Shown one piece after another: positions 49,409 through 57,917 of a stretch of 64,000 nt of DNA. The stretch comes from Williamsia herbipolensis (GTDB taxonomy: Bacteria; Actinomycetota; Actinomycetes; Mycobacteriales; Mycobacteriaceae), in contig NZ_JXYP01000038.1 in the NCBI RefSeq assembly GCF_000964005.1, forward strand, positions 124,001 through 188,000, in the 5' to 3' direction. Position numbers and translations under genes: made by a program. Below the pieces are notes generated by a model. The model was not told the DNA's origin. It saw only the letters and a program-made list of their open reading frames with translations, and did no database searches. How positions within the stretch are numbered: the first letter of the stretch is position 1; the number at the start of each line of letters is the position of its first letter.

Positions 49409-51253
49409 ATGAGCGATACAGATGCACGATCGACGCAGGTGACACCTTCTGACCTGCGTGCACAGACCGACTCGGTGCTCGCCGCCGCGGCAACGGTGCT
49501 GCGCGCGTACAAGATGGACGACGTCGCCGACCTCGCGGCGCGTAAGGCCGCTCGTGACGGCCAGGCCCGCACCGTGGTGGTCGTCGGAGAGGTCAAGCGC
49601 GGCAAGAGTTCGCTGGTCAACGCCCTGGTCGGCCGACGTGACCTGTCACCGGTGGGTGTCGACGTCACGACCACGGTGGCGATCGGTGTCGCCCCCACCG
49701 ACGACCCGCCCCTCGACGGCACCGCGACCCTCCTGTTCCCCGACCGCTCGGAGCAGATCCCGCTGACCGCCCTCCCCGACTGGGTGACCGTCGGCGGTCG
49801 TCAGGTGCGTGATCCACACGTCGAGTCGCTACCCACCCGCGCGAGCATCCCCGTCACCGAGACCGCGATGCCCGGGGTCACCATCGTCGACACCCCCGGC
49901 GTCGGCGGTCTAGACCCGGCGATGGCCGCGCTCGCGGTCCAGAGCGCCCAGCAGGCGTGCGTGGTGGTGATCGTGTGCGACGCGTCGAGTCCGCTGACCG
50001 CGCCGGAGATGGACTTCATCCGGGAGGCCGGCGCCTCGGTCGACGCCCTCGTGGTCGCGGTGACCAAGACCGACAAGAACATTCGACGCTGGAAGGCCAT
50101 CGTGGCCGACAACCGGCGGCTGCTCACCACGCACCTGCAGCGCGACATCCCCGTCATCGGGGTGTCGAGCCTGCGCGCGGTGCTCGCCGCCGACCTGCCA
50201 CCCGGCGCCGAGCGTGACCGCGCCGAGATGACCTCGGGCATCACCGATCTGCGGGCCGAGATCATGCACCGCCTCGACGCGGCACAGGGGCTTCCCGCCG
50301 CAGATGCGTTGCGCACCACCCGGGAAGGACTGCTCGCCGTCGCGCGTCGCGTCGACGTCGAACACGCCGCGGTCGCCGGCCGCGGGACCACCCTGCCCGA
50401 CCTCACCGCACAGCTCGACGCCCTCGAGACGCTCAAGGACCGCAGTCGGGAATGGGAGCAGTACCTCGCCCGTGACCTCACCCAGCTGCGACAGCAGGCC
50501 ATCGACGACAGCGATCGGCGTCTCGACGAGATCCGCGCGCGCTGGACCACCCGCATCAACAAGAGCGGGATGGAGGTGTTGCGGCGCAGCCCGCAGAAGT
50601 TCACCGCCGACATGCAGGACGAACTCGAGCGCGCGCTCGCGGTCACCATGGCGCAGTTCCTCGAACAGCTCTACTCCACGATCGTCGCGCCCCGATTCGA
50701 CTCCGACGTGGTGTGGGAGCAGATCTGCGGACGCATCGTCGAATCGCTGCAGGGTCCGCGCATCGAGGCCCAGCCGGTGGGAAGCCGTCGTCACGGCCTG
50801 TTCGACCCGACGCTTCTCAACATGGGCATCATGGGCTCGTCGATGATCGGCGGGGTTATCGGCCTGTCCACCGCACTCGGCGTGGGCGCGATCGTCGGAA
50901 CCGTCTGGGTGGGAGTCAATCTCGGCTTCCGCGCCATGCGCACCGGCAAGACGAACCTGCTGGCGTGGCTGCGGGAGACGTTGGCCACCACCAAGACCGT
51001 CACCGCCCGACTCCTCGAGCTCGCCATCGCCCAGGCAAGGCCGGAGATCGTGATCCGGTACCGCGAGCACCTGCGCACCGCGATCGAGGACCTCCAACGT
51101 CAGATCGGTGTCGCGCGCGACGCCGCCACCTCCGATGCGACCCGTCGCGAGAAGGACCTCGCCCGCCTCGACACCAATCGCTCGGTCATCGCCAAGCGGT
51201 TGGCCGAGACGGAGTCGATGCTCGCCCGCGTGTCTGCGCAGGCGACACCGTGA
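49409..51253 (+). CDS. iniA: IniA-like bacterial dynamin GTPase
   Basis: A 614-residue dynamin-like protein. The GTPase domain has P-loop GEVKRGKSS (60-68), a switch Thr in TTTVAIG, DTPGVGG (161-167) and TKTD as G4. Helical stalk regions follow, with a hydrophobic paddle near residues 470-508 (MGIMGSSMIGGVIGLSTALG and onward) that would insert in the membrane, and a C-terminal coiled region. M. tuberculosis IniA (isoniazid-induced) remodels membrane. Its stop overlaps the next gene by GTGA. An in-frame GTG at 49403 is an alternative start; no good ribosome-binding site is visible. Confidence 0.9.
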   Translation: MSDTDARSTQVTPSDLRAQTDSVLAAAATVLRAYKMDDVADLAARKAARDGQARTVVVVGEVKRGKSSLVNALVGRRDLSPVGVDVTTTVAIGVAPTDDPPLDGTATLLFPDRSEQIPLTALPDWVTVGGRQVRDPHVESLPTRASIPVTETAMPGVTIVDTPGVGGLDPAMAALAVQSAQQACVVVIVCDASSPLTAPEMDFIREAGASVDALVVAVTKTDKNIRRWKAIVADNRRLLTTHLQRDIPVIGVSSLRAVLAADLPPGAERDRAEMTSGITDLRAEIMHRLDAAQGLPAADALRTTREGLLAVARRVDVEHAAVAGRGTTLPDLTAQLDALETLKDRSREWEQYLARDLTQLRQQAIDDSDRRLDEIRARWTTRINKSGMEVLRRSPQKFTADMQDELERALAVTMAQFLEQLYSTIVAPRFDSDVVWEQICGRIVESLQGPRIEAQPVGSRRHGLFDPTLLNMGIMGSSMIGGVIGLSTALGVGAIVGTVWVGVNLGFRAMRTGKTNLLAWLRETLATTKTVTARLLELAIAQARPEIVIRYREHLRTAIEDLQRQIGVARDAATSDATRREKDLARLDTNRSVIAKRLAETESMLARVSAQATP

Positions 51254-52695
51254 ATGCTCCTGCATCCCATGCCGATCCGGTTCACGTTACGCTCGACAAC
51301 GGACTGAGGGCGCTCGCCGGCCTCGGTGGCGATCTCGTGGCCCACGCCAACCAGATCGGCGCGACGCTGTGGGCCCCTCCGCGGCTGGTGGTCGCCGGGC
51401 GGCTCAAGGCCGGCAAGTCCACCCTCGTCAACGCCCTCATCGGTGCGCCCGTCGCAGAGACCGCGGCACTCGAGGCAACCCGGGTGGTGACCATCTACTC
51501 CGACGGCGCGCCCTCACGCGCGGAGGTCGTCGCCCTCGACGGGGCACGACACCCCGTCGCGCTGGACAGCGGGACGCCGACCTCACCCGCCGGACTCCCG
51601 CTACCCGACGAGCAGATCGCCTACCTTCATCGATGGCTGCCGTCGGCGGCGATCCGCGACCTCACGTTCATCGACACCCCCGGGCTGGCGACACTCACCA
51701 CGGGCAACGAGACCGCGACCCGCCGGGTTCTCATCGACGGGTTCGAACAGACACGGACGGCGTCGGTCGATGCCGACGCCGCGGTCTTCCTGTTCGACTC
51801 CGTTCCTCGCGCAGACGAATTGGCGTTCCTGCGACAACTGCCGCTCTCTCCGCTGAACACCCTCGGCGTGCTGTCGCGTGCCGACGGATTCGGCGAAGGC
51901 GCGCTGGGTCGGCGCGACCCGCTCGAGCACGCCACCGACCACGCACGCACCCTGGCACGACAGCTGGCCGACACCGTCTCGACGGTGGTGCCGATCTCGG
52001 GCCTGATGGCGCAGACGAGCCACACCGGCGCGTTGGTGGAGGCCGATGCGCGGGCGCTCGCGTCGCTGGCGTCGTGGGGACCCCTCGACCTCGTCGACCA
52101 CCTCGAGTCCGACGCGCCCGGCGTCATCGACGCCGCGACCCGCGATCGACTGCTCGACCTGCTCGGCGAGTACGGGTTGATCAACGGTCGGACGGTCGCC
52201 GCGCGGGGGGCCGCCGCCCTCAACGAATGGCTGGTCGCGCATTCCGGGATCACGCTGCTGCAGCAGGTCCTGCGAACATCGCTCGGCGAGTTCGCGTCGC
52301 TGAACCGCGCCCGCCGGGTGCTCGATCGCATCGATGCACTGGCCTACAGCCATCCGGCGCGCGACCACATCCGTGCCATCGCCTACGGCGTCCGCAGCGA
52401 CCCGTCGATGCTGCGGGTCGCGCTGCTCGCCGATCTGCAGCGACTGCTCGCCGCCGACCCGTTCGCCGCGATCGCCGACGACCTCCGCACACTGTTGAAC
52501 GGCCGCACCGGGGCCCAGTGCGTCGGACTTCCTCTCGACGCCACCCTCGATCAGGTGCGCGAGCGGGCGCGAATCCGGCTCGCCAACACGCAGGCCCACG
52601 CCCTGTCGACCGCGACCGCAGCGGAGGACGCCGCCGTGGTCGACGTGGTGCGGGCCTACTCCGCGCTCGCTGCGACCGGGCGGTTGGCACCGTGA
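51250..52695 (+). CDS. iniC: IniC-like bacterial dynamin GTPase
   Basis: A 481-residue partner dynamin with P-loop GRLKAGKST (50-58), switch Thr region EATRVVTIY, FIDTPGLATL and a SRAD G4-like motif. It lacks the clear hydrophobic paddle of the first gene, as IniC does. Bacterial dynamins often act as unlike pairs, so a heteromeric membrane-remodelling unit with the upstream protein is likely. The GTG start overlaps the IniA-like stop. Its own stop overlaps an in-frame GTG of the Hsp70 gene. Confidence 0.9.
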   Translation: MNAPASHADPVHVTLDNGLRALAGLGGDLVAHANQIGATLWAPPRLVVAGRLKAGKSTLVNALIGAPVAETAALEATRVVTIYSDGAPSRAEVVALDGARHPVALDSGTPTSPAGLPLPDEQIAYLHRWLPSAAIRDLTFIDTPGLATLTTGNETATRRVLIDGFEQTRTASVDADAAVFLFDSVPRADELAFLRQLPLSPLNTLGVLSRADGFGEGALGRRDPLEHATDHARTLARQLADTVSTVVPISGLMAQTSHTGALVEADARALASLASWGPLDLVDHLESDAPGVIDAATRDRLLDLLGEYGLINGRTVAARGAAALNEWLVAHSGITLLQQVLRTSLGEFASLNRARRVLDRIDALAYSHPARDHIRAIAYGVRSDPSMLRVALLADLQRLLAADPFAAIADDLRTLLNGRTGAQCVGLPLDATLDQVRERARIRLANTQAHALSTATAAEDAAVVDVVRAYSALAATGRLAP

Positions 52696-52754
52696 CGGCG
52701 CCGTGGTCCGACGGCGGGGTGACGTGGAGTCGACCGGTCGGGGATGATCCCTCC

Positions 52755-54566
52755 ATGGCATCGGCGGAGTGGATCCTCAGCGTCGACTTCGGCACGTCGA
52801 ACACCGCCGCGGCGCACTCCGCCGCGGTGAGCGGCGCGATCGAGTCGCTGGCGCTGTCGCACGCGGGCAACCTGATGTCGTCGGGGGTGTTCGTCGACGC
52901 GCCGGACCGCATCGCGGTGGGCGATCACGCCGTCAACGAGGCCCAGCGCAACCCGGCCGCTTTCATCCCCGCCCCGAAACGACTGGTGGGCCAGGAGTCG
53001 ATTGCGGTCAAGGGGCATCTCATCGGGACCTCACTGCCCATCGGCGCGGTGTTGCGCACCGTGTTCTCTCGGGCCGCCGCCGCCCACGCGGGGCGGATGC
53101 CGGCGCACCTGGTGCTCACCCACCCCGAGGCATGGTCGCCGGCGCAGGTCCGCGTGCTCCTCGACGCCGCGGGTTGGGCCGGGATGAACCCCGCGGTCAT
53201 CACGACCATCTCCGAGCCCCGCGCCGCCGCAGCGCATTACGCACGCGGTACCGATCTCGCCGTGGGTGCCACGATCGCGGTCTTCGACTTCGGCGGCGGC
53301 ACCCTCGACGTCGCGGTCCTCGTGCGCGACACCGACGGCGGGTTCTCGGTGATCGCCGCACGGGGCGACAACGGGTTGGGCGGCAAGAACTTCGACGCAC
53401 TGATACGGCGCTGGGTCGACCACCAACTCGAGGCACGCAATCCCGAGCTCGCGCACTATCTCCGGCGCACGGCCCCGGCGGGTGTCCGTCACCAGCTCGA
53501 CGAGTCGATCCGTCGTGCCAAAGAACTGCTGTCCGAGGCACCGTCGGCCACCATCACCGCCGCCGGAGGCGGATTCCACGAGACCCTGCAGATCACCCGG
53601 GACGAGTTCGACGAGCTCATCGCCGCCCCGTTGGACGCGGCCGCGGCACTCACGCGCGCCGTGCTCCACGACGCCGGCATCCGATCGCGTGACCAGCTGA
53701 CCGCGCTATACCTCACCGGCGGCACATCACGCATCCCGCTCGTGCAGCGCACCCTGCAGACCCTGGGGCCCGTCGCCACCCTCGACGATCCCAAGACCGT
53801 GGTCGCGCAGGGCGCTCTCGCCGCGGTCATCTCCGATCGCCCCCGGCAGACCGTGCTCCCCGACGCCGCAGAGCTCATGTCGCAGTGGAAAGCGGTTCCC
53901 ACCGGCCCCACCGCTGCGATCAGCCCCGACACGGCCGCCACCCGGCCGACGCCGACATCGGGTCGCACCGTGGCGCCGGCCAGTGAATCCCCGCGCCGCG
54001 GCCGGCGCGCGCTGCTGGCCGGCGGTGCGCTGGTCGTGGTGGCGGCCGTCGTCGCGGTCGCCGTCGTCCTCACCTCGGGCGGCTCCGACGAACCCGCGCC
54101 GGACCCAGCGGCCGATTCGACGGGATCGGTCGCGATGACCGGACTGCGCGAGACCACACCGGAGGGGATCGTGGCGCGGCTGCCCGACAAGCTGGCGAGC
54201 GCACTGACCGGATGCGAGCAGGCGACCGATGGACCGTCGGGGATCCCGCAGATCACGTGCGCGATATCCACCGACAGCGGTCTGGTGACCGGCCTGCTCA
54301 CCACGGGTGCTCGCATCACCGTCTCCGCCGACCACACCCAGGCCCGCACCGACGTGGTCCGGATCCGGCGGGGAGACACCGGCGGCACCAGCACCGTGGT
54401 GGAGAACACCGCGCGCACCGCGGCGGCCGGCATCCAGCAGGCGCCTGGCAGCACCGCCGAGATCACCTATGCCAGTTCGAGTTCCTACATCCGAGCCTTC
54501 ATCAGCGGGGTCGTGGGCACGAACGAGGCGAAGACCTTCTTGACCCGATCGGAGCTGATCTCATGA
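52755..54566 (+). CDS. Membrane-anchored Hsp70-like ATPase with extracytoplasmic domain
   Basis: A 603-residue protein. Residues 8 to about 375 form an Hsp70/actin-fold ATPase: phosphate-1 VDFGTSNTA, phosphate-2 FDFGGGTLDVAVL (about 176-188) and the adenosine motif LTGGTSRIPLVQ (about 319). There is no substrate-binding domain. Instead a Pro/Thr/Ser linker leads to a single helix (about 419-442, RALLAGGALVVVAAVVAVAV) and an outside domain of about 160 residues with Cys487 and Cys502. The GTG at 52692 (GTGA overlap with iniC) would add 21 residues; ATG 52755 is preferred because DFGTSNT then sits at the usual distance. It may sense or couple envelope state to the dynamins. Confidence 0.88.
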   Translation: MASAEWILSVDFGTSNTAAAHSAAVSGAIESLALSHAGNLMSSGVFVDAPDRIAVGDHAVNEAQRNPAAFIPAPKRLVGQESIAVKGHLIGTSLPIGAVLRTVFSRAAAAHAGRMPAHLVLTHPEAWSPAQVRVLLDAAGWAGMNPAVITTISEPRAAAAHYARGTDLAVGATIAVFDFGGGTLDVAVLVRDTDGGFSVIAARGDNGLGGKNFDALIRRWVDHQLEARNPELAHYLRRTAPAGVRHQLDESIRRAKELLSEAPSATITAAGGGFHETLQITRDEFDELIAAPLDAAAALTRAVLHDAGIRSRDQLTALYLTGGTSRIPLVQRTLQTLGPVATLDDPKTVVAQGALAAVISDRPRQTVLPDAAELMSQWKAVPTGPTAAISPDTAATRPTPTSGRTVAPASESPRRGRRALLAGGALVVVAAVVAVAVVLTSGGSDEPAPDPAADSTGSVAMTGLRETTPEGIVARLPDKLASALTGCEQATDGPSGIPQITCAISTDSGLVTGLLTTGARITVSADHTQARTDVVRIRRGDTGGTSTVVENTARTAAAGIQQAPGSTAEITYASSSSYIRAFISGVVGTNEAKTFLTRSELIS

Positions 54567-54958
54567 CCGAGGAACTCGAACCCGACGCGGACGACGGGCA
54601 GTCGGTGTTGACGGCCCTCGGAGTGGATGCGGACGCCGATTACGCGGTGCCCGAACACCTCTGGACGACGGCGCTGGCGGTGGCGCTGGACCCTGACACC
54701 CCTCCCGTCGACGCGGCGAACGTGCCGATCATGGACGACCACGGCACCGTTCCCGACGCCGTCGTCACCGATCACGCCGCCCATCACGAGGCCTACCCGG
54801 ACGACACGGCGTCCCACGACGCCGATCACGTGCATCTGGATCCCGGTCACGAGGACGGTGGGCACGGCGAGAGGGGCCACGACGACACCGGCCACGACGG
54901 TGGACACGATCCCGGTTCGCACGATCCGGGATCGCACGGCACCGACTGGCACGTGTAG
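54563..54958 (+). CDS. His/Asp-rich small protein of the dynamin operon
   Basis: The 131-residue product starts MTEELEPDADDGQSVLTALGV. The last 60 residues hold about fourteen His with many Asp and Gly (GHEDGGHGERGHDDTGHDGG). This composition suggests binding of zinc, nickel or other metals. There is no signal peptide. It overlaps the Hsp70 stop (ATGA) and ends 3 bp before the sigma factor. I do not recognise its N-terminal part; an IniB-like relation is not visible. Confidence 0.75.
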   Translation: MTEELEPDADDGQSVLTALGVDADADYAVPEHLWTTALAVALDPDTPPVDAANVPIMDDHGTVPDAVVTDHAAHHEAYPDDTASHDADHVHLDPGHEDGGHGERGHDDTGHDGGHDPGSHDPGSHGTDWHV

Positions 54959-54961
54959 AGG

Positions 54962-55531
54962 ATGACCGATTCGGGAGCGGCCGAGGCAGAGCTGCTGTTG
55001 CGTGCGCGCGGCGGCGACCAGCAGGCGTTCGGCGAACTCATGTCGTTGCACCGCAACCGGGTATGGGCGGTGTGCCTCAACGTCACCGGCAACAACCACG
55101 ACGCCGACGACGCTTTCCAGGAGACGCTGATCTCGACGTGGCAACACCTCGATCGATTCCGCGGCGAGGCGAAGTTCACCACCTGGCTGCACCGGGTCAC
55201 CGCGAATTGCGCACTCGCCGTGGTGCGTCGACGCAAGCCGCGCACCGACACCGTCGACTTCACCGACACCGATCAGCCGGTCGTCCTCACCGATGATCCC
55301 GCGTCGCGTTTCGACGAGCACGTCGCCGAGCGGGACCAGCTCCGGTCGGCTCTCGCCGAGCTACCCGATGACTTCCGCACCGCGATCGTGCTGCGGGAGT
55401 TCGGCGACCTCAGCTACGCCGACATCGCCGAACACACCGGCGTCGGCGTGCAGACGGTGAAATCGCGACTCAATCGCGCACGCAGTCAGATCGCCACCAC
55501 CCTGCGCGGATACGACCTCGCCTCCGAATGA
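54962..55531 (+). CDS. ECF-type RNA polymerase sigma factor
   Basis: A 189-residue sigma factor with region 2 (DADDAFQETLISTWQHLDRFRGEAKFTTWLHRVTANCAL) and region 4 (LPDDFRTAIVLREFGDLSYADIAEHTGVGVQTVKSRLNRARSQI). It starts 3 bp after the His-rich gene and appears to be the last gene of the dynamin operon. No anti-sigma gene follows, unlike most ECF loci; the membrane-spanning Hsp70-like protein or the His-rich protein might fill that role. Its promoters likely include envelope genes, possibly this operon. Confidence 0.92.
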   Translation: MTDSGAAEAELLLRARGGDQQAFGELMSLHRNRVWAVCLNVTGNNHDADDAFQETLISTWQHLDRFRGEAKFTTWLHRVTANCALAVVRRRKPRTDTVDFTDTDQPVVLTDDPASRFDEHVAERDQLRSALAELPDDFRTAIVLREFGDLSYADIAEHTGVGVQTVKSRLNRARSQIATTLRGYDLASE

Positions 55532-55672
55532 CGTCCTCTCGGGCGGCGCGGATTTGACCAGGGGGCTCGAGACCGTGGCGTGACTGCCTCGTGACCGAAT
55601 CGACACCTTAACGCGTCCTACACGTTTCCGGGGGTGGTGACCATCGGTGGGACCGCCATCAAAGGAGGACTT

Positions 55673-56185
55673 ATGTCGACCACATCCATCCGCCGTGTCA
55701 GCGCTCTCGGCGCGTTCACCCTGCTCGCCGGTGCGGGCATCGCTCTCGGCGCGGCACCGGCCGCCGCCGCCCCGCTGGCCTGCCCGGCCCTGCCCGGCCA
55801 GACGGCGACCACCCCGAACTGCACCGCGACCTCGACCGGGACCGGGACATCCGCCGCCATCGGCGACACCACGGGCGCGGCCGACGCGAACGGAGGCCGC
55901 AACGGGCTGTCGTTGGCCATCGGTCTCGGCGGTGGCAAGGCCACTTCGCAGGCCCAGAACTTCGCCGCCCCCGCGGCCATCGCGAGCGGACCCGGCGCCG
56001 TCACGAACCTGACCGGCATCAAGCCCGGTCTCGCCATCGGCATCGCCGGCCCCGGGGCCACCGTCACGGTCACCGGCCGCTCGGGTGCGACCTGCACGGG
56101 CGGGATCGGATTCGCGGGCGACTTCCAGACGTTCTCGGGGTGCCTGAACCTGGGCAACGGCGAGATCCCGCTCGGTAACCGCTGA
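55673..56185 (+). CDS. Small secreted Gly/Ala-rich protein
   Basis: A 170-residue exported protein. A Sec signal of about 34 residues ends in APAAAAP, an AxA-type cleavage site. The mature part is Gly/Ala/Thr-rich with four Cys (PLACPAL, PNCTAT, ATCTGG, SGCLNL), consistent with two disulfides. AAAGGAGGA provides an excellent ribosome-binding site at ATG 55673. It follows the sigma factor by about 140 bp in the same direction and may be one of its targets. The family is not recognised. Confidence 0.8.
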   Translation: MSTTSIRRVSALGAFTLLAGAGIALGAAPAAAAPLACPALPGQTATTPNCTATSTGTGTSAAIGDTTGAADANGGRNGLSLAIGLGGGKATSQAQNFAAPAAIASGPGAVTNLTGIKPGLAIGIAGPGATVTVTGRSGATCTGGIGFAGDFQTFSGCLNLGNGEIPLGNR

Positions 56186-56240
56186 CCCGATCAAACCCGG
56201 TTGCGTACTGGACACCGTCGTCACTGCGCCGTACCCTCCG

Positions 56241-56268
56241 AACTGAGTTAGTCGTCATTAACCCAGTT
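56241..56268. promoter_or_regulatory. Inverted repeat operator candidate upstream of accD1
   Basis: AACTGAGTTA (56241-56250) and TAACCCAGTT (56259-56268) form a 10-bp dyad with one mismatch and an eight-base spacer. It ends 19 bp before the accD1 ATG, where a repressor would block initiation. The shape suits a TetR or GntR-type regulator of branched-chain catabolism; no such gene is adjacent. Confidence 0.6.
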
Positions 56269-56287
56269 GCCCCCGGAGTGTCTGCTC

Positions 56288-57913
56288 ATGGTGTTCGATC
56301 GAGCGCGTAACCGGGCCGATCACGAGAGCCTCGTGGCCGACCTGTCCGACCGCGTGGCCACTGCCGCGCTGGGCGGGTCGGCCTCGTCGCGTGAACGCCA
56401 CGTCGCGCGCGGCAAGCTGCTCCCCCGCGGTCGCGTCGACACCCTGCTCGATCCCGGCAGCCCCTTCCTCGAGCTGTCCGCCCTGGCCGGCACCGGGATC
56501 TATCTCGACGCCGCCGGCCACGACGAGTGCCCCGGCGCCGGGGTCATCACCGGCATCGGCCGGGTGTCGGGCCGAGAGTGTGTGGTGGTGGCCAACGACG
56601 CCACCGTCAAGGGCGGCACCTACTACCCGATGAGCGTGAAGAAGCACCTCCGCGCACAGGAGGTGGCCCTGCACAACAACCTCCCGTGCATCTATCTCGT
56701 CGACTCCGGCGGCGCCTTCCTCCCGAAACAGGACGAGGTGTTCCCCGACCGCGAGCACTTCGGCCGCATCTTCTTCAACCAGGCCACCATGAGTGCGCGC
56801 GGGATCGCCCAGATCGCAGCCGTTCTCGGCTCCTGCACCGCCGGCGGTGCGTATGTGCCCGCCATGAGCGACGAATGTGTGATCGTCCGCGATCAGGGCA
56901 CGATCTTCCTCGGCGGCCCGCCGCTGGTGAAGGCCGCGACCGGCGAGGTCGTCACGGCCGAGGAACTCGGCGGCGGGGTGCTGCACTCGACGGTGTCGGG
57001 GGTGACCGATCATCTTGCCGATGACGACGCCGACGCGCTGCACCGGGTCCGACGGATCGTCTCCACACTCGGCCCACGGACCGAATCCCCCTGGCCGGTG
57101 CGCGAACCCCGCCCCGCCGCAACCGACCAGCACGACCTGTACGACGTCGTCCCCACCGACCTGCGCACCCCCTACGACGTGCGCGAGATGATCTCGCGTC
57201 TCGTCGATGTCGGCAACGAAGCAGACGGGACCGATTCCACGACAGGCGAGTTCGACGAGTTCAAGGCCGGTTACGGCACCACCCTCGTCACCGGCTTCGC
57301 CCACATCGAGGGCCATCCCGTGGGCATCGTCGCGAACAACGGTGTCCTGTTCGGCGAATCGGCCATGAAGGGCGCGCATTTCATCGAGCTGTGCGACAAG
57401 CGGAGCATCCCGTTGCTGTTCCTGCAGAACATCTCCGGGTTCATGGTGGGACGCGACTACGAGGCCGGCGGTATCGCCAAGCACGGCGCGAAGATGGTCA
57501 CCGCCGTCGCCTGCGCCCGCGTGCCGAAGCTCACCGTCGTCATCGGCGGGTCCTACGGTGCGGGCAACTACTCGATGTGCGGGCGGGCGTATTCACCACG
57601 CTTCCTGTGGATGTGGCCGAACGCGCGCATCTCGGTGATGGGTGGCGAGCAGGCAGCGTCGGTGCTGTCGACGGTGCGCGGTGACCAACTCGATGCCGCC
57701 GAAAAGCCCTGGTCCGACGAGGAGGTCGAGGCTTTCAAGGCTCCGATTCGCGAGCAGTACGAGCACCAGGGCAACCCGTACTACTCCACCGCCCGGTTGT
57801 GGGACGACGGGATCATCGACCCCGCCGACACCCGCGGCATCCTCGGACTGGCCTTGGCGGCGTGTGCGAACGCACCCCTGGAACCGGTCTCCTACGGCGT
57901 CTTCCGGATGTGA
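56288..57913 (+). CDS. accD1: Methylcrotonyl-CoA carboxylase carboxyltransferase (beta) subunit
   Basis: A 541-residue carboxyltransferase of the MccB/AccD1 group. It contains [39 protein letters not shown] and the acyl-CoA and biotin oxyanion regions ([16 protein letters not shown]). It carboxylates 3-methylcrotonyl-CoA in leucine breakdown with AccA1. The ATG at 56288 has GGAG nine bases upstream and is preferred to the TTG at 56267. It is the first gene of accD1-accA1-fadE, as in M. tuberculosis Rv2502c-Rv2500c. Confidence 0.93.
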   Translation: MVFDRARNRADHESLVADLSDRVATAALGGSASSRERHVARGKLLPRGRVDTLLDPGSPFLELSALAGTGIYLDAAGHDECPGAGVITGIGRVSGRECVVVANDATVKGGTYYPMSVKKHLRAQEVALHNNLPCIYLVDSGGAFLPKQDEVFPDREHFGRIFFNQATMSARGIAQIAAVLGSCTAGGAYVPAMSDECVIVRDQGTIFLGGPPLVKAATGEVVTAEELGGGVLHSTVSGVTDHLADDDADALHRVRRIVSTLGPRTESPWPVREPRPAATDQHDLYDVVPTDLRTPYDVREMISRLVDVGNEADGTDSTTGEFDEFKAGYGTTLVTGFAHIEGHPVGIVANNGVLFGESAMKGAHFIELCDKRSIPLLFLQNISGFMVGRDYEAGGIAKHGAKMVTAVACARVPKLTVVIGGSYGAGNYSMCGRAYSPRFLWMWPNARISVMGGEQAASVLSTVRGDQLDAAEKPWSDEEVEAFKAPIREQYEHQGNPYYSTARLWDDGIIDPADTRGILGLALAACANAPLEPVSYGVFRM

Positions 57914-57917
57914 TCTG

